Positions 63,386-64,000 of a stretch of 64,000 bases of DNA are shown here, one piece after another (the first letter of the stretch is position 1; each line of letters opens with the position of its first letter). Position numbers and translations under genes: made by a program. Source of the DNA: Gluconobacter oxydans (lineage in GTDB: Bacteria; Pseudomonadota; Alphaproteobacteria; Acetobacterales; Acetobacteraceae); NCBI RefSeq assembly GCF_006539685.1, contig NZ_BJNM01000015.1:1-64000 (forward strand), in the 5' to 3' direction. The notes beneath the pieces were generated by a model. That model was not told the origin of the DNA, did no database searches, and worked only from the letters and a program-made list of their open reading frames with translations.

Positions 63386-63859
63386 ATGATCCTCGGCATG
63401 GGGACGGACCTGTGCATGATTTCGCGCATTGAAAAAAGCGTCGAACGCTTTGGGGACCGTTTCCTGAATCGCGTTTTTACCGAAGCCGAGCGCGCCTACG
63501 CCGATCGTTTTACGGGGGCTGCGCGCATGGGGAGTTACGCCAAGCGCTGGGCGGCCAAGGAAGCCTGCGCCAAGGCTCTGGGAACGGGCTTCGCGAACGG
63601 GGTCCTGCTTCAGGATATCGGAGTCTGCAACGGCCCGGGCGGGGCGCCGGAACTCCTGCTTTCAGGCGGGGCGGAAGAAGCCCTGAAGCGCCTGACCCCC
63701 TCAGGGCAGGAAGCCCAACTGCTCGTCAGTATGAGTGATGATCCGCCCTTTGCCCTTGCGCAGGTCATCATACAATCCGTCCCCTTGGCGGGTGTGCAGT
63801 CCGCTCCGCAAGCATCCGTCCGGATTGAACCGCTCGCCAATGCCGCCAAGCTGCGTTAA
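63386..63859 (+). CDS. acpS: Holo-[acyl-carrier-protein] synthase
   Basis: A 157-residue enzyme that transfers 4'-phosphopantetheine from CoA to acyl carrier protein. The metal-binding ILGMGTDLC (Asp8) and the WAAKEACAKALGTG motif, with its catalytic Glu, are intact. The domain ends at SDDPPFALAQVI near residue 127. About 28 further residues form a C-terminal extension not seen in most homologues. It is co-transcribed with rsh and lepB; acpS-lepB-rnc-era is a common alphaproteobacterial order. Identification is firm; the extension has no predicted role. Confidence 0.95.
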   Translation: MILGMGTDLCMISRIEKSVERFGDRFLNRVFTEAERAYADRFTGAARMGSYAKRWAAKEACAKALGTGFANGVLLQDIGVCNGPGGAPELLLSGGAEEALKRLTPSGQEAQLLVSMSDDPPFALAQVIIQSVPLAGVQSAPQASVRIEPLANAAKLR

Positions 63860-63868
63860 GAGCGTCTC

Positions 63869-64000
63869 ATGACCAAGGAGAACAGGCCCGTGCAGGGTTC
63901 AGAAAGTGCCGGCGACAAGCCCGCGCGCCGCGAAGAGACGCTTGGCGAAAGCATCCGCTATTTCTGCGTGCTGCTGCTGGCCGTATTTGCTGTGCGATCC
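63869..64000 (+). CDS. lepB: Signal peptidase I, 5' end only
   Basis: The first 44 residues of a protein that runs past the right end of the window. The hydrophilic N-terminus is followed by GESIRYFCVLLLAVFAVRS, which matches the first transmembrane segment and arginine-rich border of bacterial signal peptidase I, where the catalytic SMEPT site follows shortly after. That site is outside the window, so the call rests on this segment and on position directly after acpS, ten bases on. Confidence 0.8.
   Translation, partial: MTKENRPVQGSESAGDKPARREETLGESIRYFCVLLLAVFAVRS

Noticed and set aside
60613-63429. A 938-codon open frame on the minus strand opposite rpoZ and rsh
   Set aside because: It lies antisense to two certain genes, has no recognisable domain and is explained by high G+C codon bias keeping the opposite frame open.
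1-64000. CRISPR arrays, tRNA or rRNA genes, insertion sequences
   Set aside because: No spaced direct repeats, cloverleaf-like gaps, rRNA stretches or transposase frames were found; nearly all gaps are under 300 bases.

Overview
The window is a 64 kb piece of bacterial chromosome with high G+C content, densely packed with housekeeping genes. Protein sequences and gene order point to an alphaproteobacterium of the family Acetobacteraceae, most likely Gluconobacter or a close relative. The pointers are the order xthA-erpA / dgt-argS-SPOR-scpA-scpB-tatB-tatC-serS, the fused aroK-aroB gene, a class II DAHP synthase and an SMP-30/gluconolactonase protein. The genus is inferred from protein character and not proven. 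I see no rRNA, tRNA, CRISPR array, insertion sequence or prophage.

Layout. 1-10 kb: DNA repair and Fe-S assembly (xthA, erpA), dGTPase, argS, a SPOR envelope protein, condensin partners scpAB, Tat translocase subunits tatBC, serS and a YbaY/META lipoprotein-like gene. 10-20 kb: an XRE regulator behind a structured leader, a Suv3-like helicase, ferredoxin-NADP reductase, glutathione reductase, an FUSC efflux protein, an alpha/beta hydrolase, a small secreted protein and alkB. 20-32 kb: a coupled trio (class II DAHP synthase, NAPRTase, acidic unknown), gltX, a leftward cysS-trmJ-KirBac-epimerase operon, MATE and MFS exporters, and a BON-LysM protein. 32-41 kb: rpsD, prfC, mtnK with a NUDIX partner, a secreted EEP nuclease-like protein, carbonic anhydrase and alaS. 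41-51 kb: gtrA, ompA, aroKB fusion, xerD, accA, cinA, SMP-30, a GNAT-MutT fusion and a Rieske oxygenase. 51-64 kb: TonB receptor, a frameshifted membrane gene, a DUF815 ATPase, yajC, sodB, a beta-hydroxyacid dehydrogenase, msrPQ, a UDG-like/NYN pair, rpoZ, rsh, acpS and the start of lepB.

How it works together. Translation dominates (argS, serS, gltX, cysS, alaS, rpsD, prfC, trmJ). Aromatic biosynthesis is represented by its first step and by steps 2 and 5. Oxidative stress and repair genes recur (gor, sodB, msrPQ, mutT fusion, xthA, alkB). The periplasmic MsrP carries a Tat signal and would use the TatBC encoded 50 kb away. rpoZ and rsh form the classic RNA polymerase omega / (p)ppGpp pair. 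Intrinsic terminators separate most transcription units, and many genes within units overlap by ATGA.

I found no large, clearly new system. The most interesting leads are modest: a leader with mutually exclusive hairpins before the XRE gene, the GNAT-MutT fusion, the degenerate UDG-like/NYN pair, MtnK paired with a NUDIX protein and no visible MtnA, the missing tatA in an otherwise standard cluster, and a one-base homopolymer frameshift in a small membrane gene.
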